Below are positions 1-10,812 of a stretch of 64,000 bases of DNA, in pieces. A program made the translations under genes and the position numbers. Every line of letters starts with the position of its first letter. Position 1 is the first letter of the stretch. The notes beneath the pieces are model-generated. The model was not told where the DNA came from, made no database searches, and saw only the letters and a program-made list of their open reading frames with translations. The stretch spans positions 15,508,480 through 15,572,479 of the forward strand of contig CM029124.1 in assembly GCA_016859345.1 (NCBI GenBank). The letters run 5' to 3'. The stretch is from Istiophorus platypterus. Taxonomy: Eukaryota > Chordata > Actinopteri > Istiophoriformes > Istiophoridae.

Positions 1-1947
1 CAGCCATCGCCTCTACCTCAGCCTCCAGCCTGCCCTCAAACACCTACGCCAGCTGGAGGAGAGCGAAGGTAAGGGAGGGAGGAGTGAATACAAGGACAAG
101 ATTGGTATCAATGATGATTGCAGTTTGGCTGGAGGCCACTTGAATTCAGCAGAACAATCCAGTAGCAGCTGTAAAGTTAAATGTATAACTAAAGAAAAGT
201 CAGTTTCTTTCTTCCTGTTCAGCAATCACTTGCAGTACAGAAGTTGTAATACATAATGATTTGTTGTTTTTCCTCTTTAGAGAAAAAGCGTTACAGAGAG
301 TCATACATCAGTGATGACCTTGACTTGGATCCTCCAGGCAGTGAGAGCAGCCCTGGTCTGTCTCGACACTCGACCAGCAGCTCTGGAATCGAAGCCGACG
401 CCCGCCAACACAGCATCTCCACAGAGATGGCCTCCATGGAGGAGGAAGGTCAGCGGCAAGGAGAGAAGTGTTTCAGCTCAGCAGCCAGCTGTGGCAGCTC
501 GTTTACCTCTGGGTTTGACGCAGGAAGTAAAGCTCAAACAGAAGATGAGGGGTGGCAAGAAGAAGGTTTGAGGATTTTTATACGGAAACATTTGTACATG
601 AAATTTTATTCATCTCTCTGCATATTTTTGGAGTAAACTGATGCTTGATATGTTGAATTAGACATTGGTAGACAGGAAATCAGCTGTGTGCCATGCTGTT
701 CTTGTATTCACATTTGCAGTTTTCTTACGAGTGATTTGTTGAAAATATGAGGGGTTAACAGTGTTGCTGTGCTCATTGCCTGCCTCAACCTTTGAACTTA
801 ACTTGGGAGCAGTTGGTAGTATTTCTCAAAGATATGTAGTGGTAAATGAGCTACAAGACTGGAACAGGGATTCTGACGGTTAATATATGAATATATGTAT
901 ATTAAGTAATAACATTCAATAAGGAATTTTAGTGTAGTGTTATGTGTGCATCCCTGGGACATCAGTTTGATCTGTGCAGATTTTTTTCAACAGCTCCATA
1001 CATTTGAGATACCTGCTGTGTTCCACACATTGCTTCATCAGATTACACGCTGTGCTAAACATGTATCTGTTTTTTTTAGTAGCCTGTACATTAAGATGTA
1101 GTACACAATGTGTGTAAACTTATTTTCTATTTGGCCATTGTGTTCTTAAGTCTTCTCTTTTTTTATATTTTTAATTATTAGATTTTTTTTAAACAACTTT
1201 TCTGCAGAGAGCAAGAGCAATGTTGGAACTCCAGGGGAGGTTCTTGTAGATGATCCTGATGAGCTCTTCCAATTGGCTGATCTTCTTGAAGGGGTGTCAG
1301 TGGATTGTGCAGAGCACTCCTTAGAAACTCGTTCAACGGGTATGAATCATCTGATTTTAACGTACAGTATATTATGTAAACAATATTTTATTTGTTTTCA
1401 TCACACCAGTGAACACAAGATTAGTCTTAGTTTTAAATTCTGTTTTCTCTCTTTGACAAAATTAACCATTCAAATCTTTTGGGCTCTACAGAAAACAAAG
1501 TGGCTCCCACAGAGAATGAAGAAGATCTGGAGAAATTACACAACAAAGACATGTTAAATCAGGTTGGTCATACTGTTTATCTTCTTCCTTCTTAACCTCC
1601 TTTGGATTACTCTTTATTTTCTTACCTTCTATCTTTACATCCTGTCTCTATTCCAGATCCTGAAATCTAGGGCACATGTGTGCGTGAATCGGCACAGCCA
1701 CAGTTTAGATGATGTCCGTCTCTTCCCACCTCATGCACCCCTGGGTACGACACTGCCACCGGATTCCTCCCACAGCTATACATTTGGGCTCCCAGATGTA
1801 ACGACAAATCCAAAGACCCCTGTTGATCACAGTTATTACCCCCTTTTGCACTGCCAAGCCAAACCTTCCTTCTATGGCCGCAGGTCTACCAACAGCCTTT
1901 CCCTGGACATGTTAGGTGATGAACAGTTCCTGGAATTCATACTTTGA
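1..1947 (+). CDS. FRMD6/FRMD1-family FERM protein, 3' exons only (5' truncated by the window)
   Basis: Five coding exons read by phase and splice sites: 1-68 (incomplete), 281-565, 1208-1339, 1492-1562 and 1657-1947 (TGA). They give 281 residues plus stop. The first exon looks like the tail of the FERM domain (LRQLEESE). It is followed by KKRYRESYISDDLDLD, a Ser-rich SRHSTSSSGIEAD block, VLVDDPDELFQLADLL, NRHSHSLDDVRLF, SHSYTFG and a C-terminal SLSLDMLGDEQFLEFIL. This block order is the one I recall for human FRMD6 (willin), including its RHSLSLDDIRLY and YTFG segments and its short acidic-hydrophobic C-terminus. FRMD6 and FRMD1 are relatives of Drosophila Expanded and act at the cell cortex, with FRMD6 linked to Hippo signalling. 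The tail is too divergent to choose the paralogue by eye. Linkage to tarbp1 leans to frmd1, because human 6q27 and 1q42 segments share a chromosome in chicken as I recall. The family call is firm and the paralogue is open. Confidence 0.85.
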
Positions 1948-3390
1948 ATACGTCAAGTACTGATATCCACAAATACGCCTGTTCTCTTCCTTCATTTACG
2001 GTGCAACCTGACTCATAGGTTGCCAGCACATGAATGTCTGTGTTTTTTATGTGGTGATGATAACGAGGGATGTGTGTGCTTCAAGTGCAGAGACAGTACT
2101 GAAAATGACAGGAGCCCTCATTCCTCTTAGAAAAGCTGTGAATTAGATAACATATCTAATTCAGCATGAGGTCAATCACTAAACAGAGCATATTTATTAA
2201 TGTTTTCTATTATGTACACAGCACTTGCACTATTTTATTACTTTTTTTTTTGAGCAAAAACATTTTGAATCACTTTTACTTTCTTTGTAAAGTTTACGCT
2301 GTTAAAAACTATTCTGAAATGTCTTAGTAGATTAATATTGAGGGCATAAAATTCGACAGTAACAGATATTTTTGAAATTTTAAGGCAATGCAGTCATGTG
2401 CTGCATTTGACAAAAGATAAGATGGGAATTAATTTCCTTGTGATTAGCCCAGTTTTTGTTGTAAACACTTAAACTTCCTTATTTTGAACCCCGAAGCCAT
2501 GGTGCTAATGTTTGTGCTGAAGTATTCACTGTATCCTCCTTTTTTTTTTAAATCATATTTTATAATGTACTCTATTTTTGTATCGTGTGCTGTCCTTTCC
2601 TGTTAGTCAGCAGTGTAGCAATGCATTTTTCCAAAGCTTTTCCATTCTATACTCTCCTCCCACTTTTGTAATTACAAGAGTAAAGTATTATTTTTAAGGC
2701 ACTATTTCTGTAACCAGTAAGTGTGTAATTAATCTGCAGTATTTTTGTATTATATAAGCCCCAAACAAAATAGCCTGTCTGTCTTGTTTTTTTATTTTCC
2801 CTGACATTATTTTGATTTTTTTTTTTGTAAACAATAACTGAGTGTGTTCACATGCACACTAGTATAACGGTTATAGGGTTTTTGGGGCATCCATCATATG
2901 TTTTGTGCATTTCAACAGCTTATCTGGCATTCAGAAAACTGGATAAGACCTTATCCTGGTTTTGAGAGAGACCCGGATATACTACCTGAAGTACTCGGAT
3001 AGAAATTAAGATACCGTGGCATGTAAACATCTTATCCAGGTTTCTGAATCATCTCACAGTGGCTGAGATTTTGAGACAAATCTGCACACAGTTGATCAGA
3101 AATTGGGATATTGTTACGATCATGTACAGGGATATGAATAACCACCCTGAATAAGATCAAAACCGGGATAAGGCTCATATCAAGGTTACTAATGCACATT
3201 TATGCACATAATGAGATCACTGGAGAAGAATGTAAGTCCTTAATTACAGAAAACGTTTCTCGGTGCCAGTAATGTAAGTAAAACTGACAGTGTTAAATCA
3301 CAATACTGAATAATGCATTGTCATCTGAAGCATTGTTTTTCTTCTTTTTTAAATCATAGTGAAAATAAATTTTTAATACCACTAAATAAA
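1948..3390 (+). other. 3'UTR of the FRMD gene with poly(A) signals
   Basis: The sequence after the TGA at 1947 is AT-rich and non-coding. AATAAA hexamers at 3364-3369 and 3385-3390 are the most likely poly(A) signals, placing the transcript end about 60-100 bp before the CpG-rich tarbp1 promoter. Transcript length is inferred only; earlier A/T-rich stretches could hold weaker signals. Confidence 0.5.
2935..3185. repeat. Possible foldback/MITE-like element
   Basis: A 16-bp inverted pair, CTTATCCTGGTTTTGA near 2951 and TCAAAACCGGGATAAG near 3157 (one mismatch), brackets about 190 bp. Further GGATAA/TTATCC words lie inside, for example near 3033. The layout suggests a small non-autonomous DNA element or degenerate satellite in the FRMD 3'UTR. 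I could not identify target-site duplications or a family name. Confidence 0.4.
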
Positions 3391-3439
3391 ACTAGTTGTT
3401 TGCTAATTTTATGTAAAAACTACCTGATGCGGGGATGAA

Positions 3440-3598
3440 AGTTCATAAATCTTCTCGAAGCGACAACCCCACGTCTCGCGAGAGTTGGAGATGACGTTTG
3501 CGGAAGTTTACATTCCGTCCTGTTAAAACGTGTTGCCCGTCGCGGCTGCTGTGTTATCTCTAGCTCGCCCGTTCCCGCCCGGGTAGCGGCCCTCTGCC
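3440..3598 (+). promoter_or_regulatory. tarbp1: tarbp1 core promoter and 5'UTR: TCTCGCGAGA, CRE half-site, ETS site
   Basis: The block just upstream of the start codon is CpG-rich, unlike its AT-rich surroundings. It contains the perfect 10-bp palindrome TCTCGCGAGA at 3474-3483, a motif of vertebrate CpG-island promoters reported to be bound by BANP and also linked to ZBTB33. TGACGT lies at 3492-3497 and an ETS-type CGGAAGT at 3501-3507. No TATA box is seen. The set fits a constitutive TATA-less promoter. The exact transcription start is inferred. Confidence 0.75.
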
Positions 3599-6500
3599 AT
3601 GTTTTCCGTTTTAATGAAGGCGGTGCTGTCCAGCTCTCCGGACTATGACCGCCTGTTCGAGTCCTTGTCCTGGCCCGGCGGGTCGTGGCCGGACGCGGAG
3701 CGGATGGAGGCGCTGGCAGCCTTCATCGAGGGGCTCGGGCCGCTTCTGGCGGACTCGGACACGGCTCCGTCCGCGGCGGCGGAGAGACGACGGATTAGAG
3801 GTAAAATCGAGTCTGTCCTTTGGACGCGGGTGTTGCCTCTCCTCTCCAGACTGTCGGCAGAGGACGGGGAAGGCGTGAGCCGCAGGGAGAGCGCCGCCGC
3901 TGCCAGCCGGCTCCTGAGCGTCGGTGTCCCGCTGTGCGACGGGGCTCTACCGGGGCGGCTGGCTCTGTCCGTGCTGCCGTCGCTGCAGCTGTCGCACGAC
4001 GAGCCGCCCGGTCCGGGGCAGCTCAGCGTGGAGGTTGCGAGCGAGGTCATGGCCGCTCTCGTTCCGACCCTGTCGGCGGATGAAGAGCTCACGCTCGCCA
4101 CCGTGTCATCTGCCTTGTCCTGCATCAAAACGCTCCCCGATCCGCTGGTCTCCAAGATCACAGTCAGGCTTCTCCTGACTCTCCTGAGCTGCTGCGGCGG
4201 TGCGAGGTTGAAGAGGATCCTCAAGCTGATCCTGGACGATCTGTGCAGCTGGCACTGCACTGACCGGACGCCTGTGGTCACAGAGCGGGCACTGCTATGT
4301 TTGACCTCCATGTCAGACCAGCTGCTTAAGCCTCAAAGCCTCTCCTCCTCATCCTCCTCCTCCTCATCATCCTCATCATCCTCCTCATCCTCCTCATCCT
4401 CCTTCTCCTCCTCCTCCTCCTCATCCTCATCCTCATCCTCCTCCTCCTCCTCCTCCTCCCGTGAGCCCGACCCTCGTCTGTCCCCCCAGTTCTGGAGGAT
4501 TGTTCAGGACGGGCTGACGCACCGAGACGTCGTGTCACGTAAGAGGGCGTTGTACCTGCTGAAAAGGTGCGTGGCCCTGTCAGAGGAGGAGCGGGTGGAC
4601 TGTCCTCGCCCCCCATCAGGCGAAGGTAAAAAAAAAAAAAATGCCCAGACACACCAACTTTAAGTTCATGTAGGTTGTTGGGTTTGTTTAGTCACCGCTC
4701 TTGATATTGCTGCAGGTGAGACCTTGTTTAAATGGGCCCCCGACAGGAGCAAGTTGCTTAGAGAGTTCTGGGAGGATTATGCGCTGGTGATGGAGACCCT
4801 GGAGGAAAACCAGGTAGAGGACTGGTTGAATCGCCGCAGCCTGTTCAGCCGAGGGCATCGTGGTACAGCTTTATAATATTGCTTCTCTCTTCCCTCTCTG
4901 CAGGTTCATGTCGTCCGGCCAGTTCTAAACAGAATAGACATGTTGATCCAAACAACGGTGAATGATAGTCAAGGTAACATTATGGTTTGGCAAACTAAGC
5001 ACTTACTTTGGTATATTTTTTCAAGAAAGTTTGGTTGTTCTGTTCTCACCCCTACCTTTTTTACCTGTTTTGAAAAAAGAGCCTTATATTTCAGATATTT
5101 CATAAATCTCTGGCTTTGTTTAGGAGCAGATTGTATGAAGTGATGCAGCTATTGCTGAGACTTTATGACATTTGGTTGATAAGTCCATCCTGTTAGAATG
5201 AAAAGGACTGAACTTCATTCATCAACTATTGATCCTTTCATCGTTACTCTTGCTTGTCTTCGGTTGTCAGGAGAGTTTTCCATTAAATACAAAAAGGAGT
5301 TAAGCAAAATAAGTAAATGGCAAAAGGTAGAGAAGTTAAATAAAGTGATTGAAAAAAAAGGCTTTTTTCATCTGCAAACTTTTGGATACAAAATAAACAC
5401 ACAAAATTAACCCAGGAGAAAAATTGTGAAGTTCTAGCCTGCTGGTTTGTGCCTGTTTCTCTTTTTCATATCTCTGTCTGTGTTGTAGCTTCAGGTCAAG
5501 GCCTCTTCCACCCCTCATGGCTGCTGTGTGTGTACCAGCGAATGTTCCACAGTGAGAATAAATCCTTAATGAGAGAGGGCGTGTGTCATCTGCTCGAGCT
5601 GCAGGTCCTCCAGCAGCCCTCCTTCGCCTTGGCCTTTTCTCAGGTACGGGCACTCACACACATACAGTTTGACCAAGTGTGATTTAGGCTTATTCATTCA
5701 GTTTCACAAAAATCATTCAAAGTTTCTCTCCTTTTGCTCTGCTCCTCAGTTTATTGTTGGCCCTTTTACGGATGTTCTGTCTGAAACTTCCCTCTTCCAC
5801 AGGTGAGGATTTAAAACTAATGTGCTGAGGAAATAACATTGTTTTTAACACCAGTCCTCATTAACCCCCCTTCTGTCCACATGTAGATCGGCTGGGCAGA
5901 GTGTAGGAGATTGTCCTGAGCTGGGGGCTAAACTCCAACTCTTCATGGCCAACTTCTTCAGTACCCTGCCGTCAGAGCACAGGGGTATGGGAAAACGGAT
6001 GCCACATAGAATACATGCTAACAAAGCTCTGACTCACTTCTCATGTCATAACAGTCTTTAAACCTCTGACTGGGGTGTTTGCTTTGTAGGTTACGTGTTG
6101 ATGCAGCTGATTAAGCAGCTGGGGTCTAAGCACTGGTGTGCAGTACCCCTCCTCTTCCTCTCCCAGGCTCTATCCAAACTCCCTCCTAGTCCACTGCTGG
6201 GGATCGACGGACTCACTGCTCTAAGGTACACCGCAACATTTACAGTGAGACACACTGGATCGTAGCCGGTTATAGTTGATATGGATGCTCATTTTGTCTA
6301 CGGTGTGTCTACAGGGATGTGCTGCGCTGCACCATGATCACGCATCAAGTTTTGTTGAGAGGTGCTGCCCAGTGCTTCCTGCTGAACAGTGCCCTCTGTC
6401 TTACAGAAGTGGTAAGAAACAAATAGTGTATTTCAGATAAAATAAGCAGAACGCCTTATAATTTAATGTAATGGCTCTATTTTAAACTGCATTTTGATCA

Positions 6501-9500
6501 AAGTGCAGAATTGCTGGTTTCTAATTGTCTAATTGGTCTAATTATACATTTGGGTTGGAAAATACAAATGGTAGAATAAACAAGAATGAAAATGATCACT
6601 AGTGGCAGTCCTGGTGCAAATAGAATAAAATATTTCAATAAAATTAAAATCTAGGCAAAACAAAGGAAAAGTGCATTGGCAAAGAGGATCAGTGATTAAA
6701 CATTTACCTCCACCAGAAATGCCTGGACGAAAGTGGTATATTCACTCAATGACCTACAAGCTACTTCATCAAAACACCTCACATAGGCTCAACAAAAACC
6801 AAACACTGAAATTACTGTGGGCTGTTGTACAGCATCGTAAAATGTTTCTGTTATTTTGTCCAACCCATGTACTTTTTACACACAACTCTAAAAATAGAGA
6901 GTTGTGATATTGAATTCCTTTTTCAGAGTGCGGTGACCCTGGACGATGTCTTTAGCTTCCTGATGCATTTCCGTTCAGACGAGTCACTGTGTCGGGGGAC
7001 GCGGATCTGGAATCAGGTACAGTGCATCAGGCTCATATGAAGGAACACTCAAACTCATGTTTTAAAATGGCACATGAGTGAAATTCTATAATTGACTCAT
7101 TGCTACCCTCCAATGTCTGTGACACCACTGTAGCTGTGCGCCTGGCTGTCAAACAATGAAGGTAGTTTCAAGACCAGGATTATGGATGGTGACGCTACTG
7201 GTGCTTTCACTAAGAAAGAAACAGTAAGATGCTACGTTCAAGGCGAGATATACGCTTATCTCCAAGTCCCAGCTAGCACAGGTGAGTCTGAGGTGAGGCA
7301 GTCATAAAGTGTAAAAATCTGAGAATAATCACGTCTGCACATGGACTTAGTTTTCTTGTTTCGCAGGTCAGACTGAGAGGTTGCCTGACTCCAAAGAGGC
7401 TGATAAGTTGGCCAGGGCTATTCTGCTGTGTGTGGACATGGAGAAGAGTCAACCTGGCATGGATATCAGTAACAGCTTGGAGTCATTACTCTCTCCGCTG
7501 CTGGACACCCTAAGCAGAGTCAGCACTAATATCTACTTGCCTCTTCATAAGAGTGATAAGAGCCTGCAGCTTGTGCTCCGACTGTTGCAGCTTGGAGGAA
7601 CTCCACGTAGCCAGCGTGTCGGTGAGGAGCAAGGTTTGTGATGATATCCCTGATTCATCGTTATACCTGTCAAGTCAACTCTAATGAATATGCAATGGAT
7701 TAAACTGATGAGAGTTGAATTCATGCAATAAGGAAATCAGTTCACCACTCCTCCCAACTAATCTTTGCTTGGTGCACACTCCTGAGCCAGAGTGTGAGTG
7801 TGACATTCACTTCCTCTTACTCTGCTTTCACAGGGGATAGCGTGATGGTTGCCATGGAGAAGCTAATTTTTAAATTCATAGATCCAATCCAGGGGTTTAT
7901 CTTGAGGCGGTTGTGTGGGGAGCTGCAGGAGGTAAACAGCAAGTTGAGCAAGCCAGCATCAGCATAGAGGCTCCTAGTGGCTAGCTCCAACATATACAAG
8001 TGATTTATTTATTTATGTACTTTTTAAACAGCTGTTTGACGTGGAGCGAGCAGAGTTGTATCTGAGTGTCCTGAGGCAGCTGGTGGTCATGGTCACTTAT
8101 ACACCACAGCGCCATAATAAAAACCAGCAGAGTGATTTCCCTAAACTCATCAAGCACAGCCTCAAGGTCCTGCAAGAACCAAGCCAGCAGGTATAAAGCT
8201 TAAACATCCAAACCGCATTAATCAGGGGGGAATTCCATGAATCAGTTTGGTTGCCCGATCATTCAACACTGACTGTTTTTCCATTGCCAGGTCCCCTCTG
8301 TGACAAACCAGGTGGGTAGAGCGGTCGCTATGGCATCCCTGGCCACAGTTTGTGGTCTGGTGGCGCAGGAAGTGACCGACATGCGATTAGAGATTTTTTC
8401 TCTCCTGAAAGCACTGAATGACTACTTCTACAGCTCACTGTCATCGTCCTCACAAAGTCAGTCATCTCTGGGGAACTTCAATAAATTCCTGCTTAAACCA
8501 CAGACAGGAAATTGTTCAAAGTAAGTCGAAGCCTTTTACTGCAGTTGTTAAAGAATGATAAGTCCTAAGAGTAGTTGATTTAGAAGACCTTTGCATGCAA
8601 ATTAAGTGCCAGACTGGAAAAATTAGGGATAAGCATTTTTCTTCTTTCGCTAGTGATCTAGGGGTGCTGGGTCCACTCCTGCAGGTCTGGGGACGTATCG
8701 CTGCCAACTTTATGCGAGACCAGTGGATTTGTCTGAGCTTCCTGATTAAGGCTCTTGGAATTCCTGAAATTTCCAGAGCACAAGACACTCTCAAGGCTGC
8801 TCTGAGCTGCAGTCTGGAGGCCCTGGCGCTGCTACCCAGTGATCTGGTGCTGCCTGTGCTCAACTTTATAGAGACAGTGCTGCCAAAAGTGAGTCTCAGT
8901 CAATTTAGGTAAAATTTAATCAACTGAAATTGGCTGTTTAGGTGTAACTAGCAGTTATAATCTAAAGAATTTCTTAGAAAAACTAGGGTGATATCTGACC
9001 AACTGTGTTCCAAATGAAGTGTCTGGTCTGGCTTTGATCCCAGTTAGTACTTGATGAGGAGGCGCTCTGTGTGGATGCTGTGACTCAGAGCTGGGAGCTG
9101 GTGCAGGGACTCAGCACTAATGCCCATGACTTCTGGCCGGCCCTGAAAGGCTTCATCTCCATGGCCTTCAGCCATAAACTGCTCGAGCTGACACACACTC
9201 AGGCTCTGACACTTACGGCCACCTTGAAGCAGGTGATTAAAATTTAAAAGCCGGCTGGTTGATCTGGAAAGGAATGAGTATTGCGATTTGCTCTTTTCAA
9301 CATACATTTTCTGCAGTATGAATACAAACATGGTTTGGTGTTACATAATTGATTTTAGATTGCCACAGAGCTGAATGAGCTGTCTCAGTCCAAAAGTGGA
9401 GTATTCGGAGTCCTGATTCAACACTGCTGTCAGACGTGGCTGCCCCCAAACGGTGGTGTCAACGGTGACCGGACTGACGACGTGTTTTCTAGTGTTTTCA

Positions 9501-10726
9501 TCCACATTAACATACTCACTGAGGCTTGCGTTTATGGACCAGTGTTCAGAAGAGACCAACGGTAACTCTTAACAGAATTTCTTAGATTCTTTTGACATGT
9601 TTCTTTGTTTTCTGATTGCTGCTTTAACCGTTTTATCCTGCTCTTTTACAGGCTCATCCAGGATGTCCAAACATATGTGGAGCATCTCGGTGAAGAATGT
9701 GCTGGTAATGCCTTTGCTACAAGGTGGGCTGCAGGCCTCTTCGGTATATTTGTGAGATAATCTCTCCTTTATGGCTGTGATTTAAAAGACTGCCACTGGA
9801 GGTCTCTCTTGCTGTGCAGATGTTTTCACAGTTGAAATACTGTTTTTGTTTTCCAGCGATAACAGGGATGATCAGTTGCCTCGCACATGTGTACTGGCGT
9901 TCCTCAGCCGCCTGGTTCCCTCTAATCTACAGCATGAAAGAGTGATAGAAGAGCTAGTTATGGCTTTGTTGAAAAAGGTAGGCTATAAATTAGTCAGTGC
10001 TGGTACAAAGGAGTGTCACAGTATTAGTAACAATATTTTTCCCATGTCAAAATACAGTATGAACTTGACAAATGTGTACAAAATCACATATACAGTGATG
10101 TAGTCTATGTTCAACTCTTCACACTAATCTTAGAACAAAACTGTATGATCATATATCCTGACATCCTAATATGATCATATTATGACAACACAATTCCCCT
10201 TGATATCAATTTTAAGGTGCCGTGTCCCATGCATCTTGATTTTTTTTGTTTGTTTTCAGCATCAATTAGTTTACCTGACATGTTGGTCATGACATTTTAC
10301 ATTGCAACCAAAGAAACATCTCAACCCCTTGTATAATGTCCTGATACCCAGCTTAAAAAAGCAAAGGGAAACATGAACCAGGCTGTGATTTGCGAACAAT
10401 ATGTAGTTTGTTCTTTTATATGTATGGCAAAAAACATAATGATATTGTGCATTGTGCTATGGCATATGTGGCCTTTTTTCATTCAAGTAGTAGGTTTAGC
10501 ATTAGTGGCAGCTGTTGTAACAAAACTTAACACCATTTTTATCTCTCTCTTCCTTCCAGGATAATGACATATCGAAGTCAAAGGTGCGCTACCACAGCAA
10601 CTCCCTGCAACATCGTGTCAAAAACAGAATATGGCAAACACTGCTGCTGTTGCTGCCCAAACTCAGAGAGGTAACGCAGTTCCACTTACACTAAGAACTA
10701 CACAGGAAATAAACGCTCAGAAAGTA

Positions 10727-10812
<86 letters not shown>

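Noticed and set aside
4326..4652. Arg/Met-rich 108-codon minus-strand frame
   Set aside because: It is the complement of the poly-Ser TCC/TCA tract in tarbp1 exon 1.
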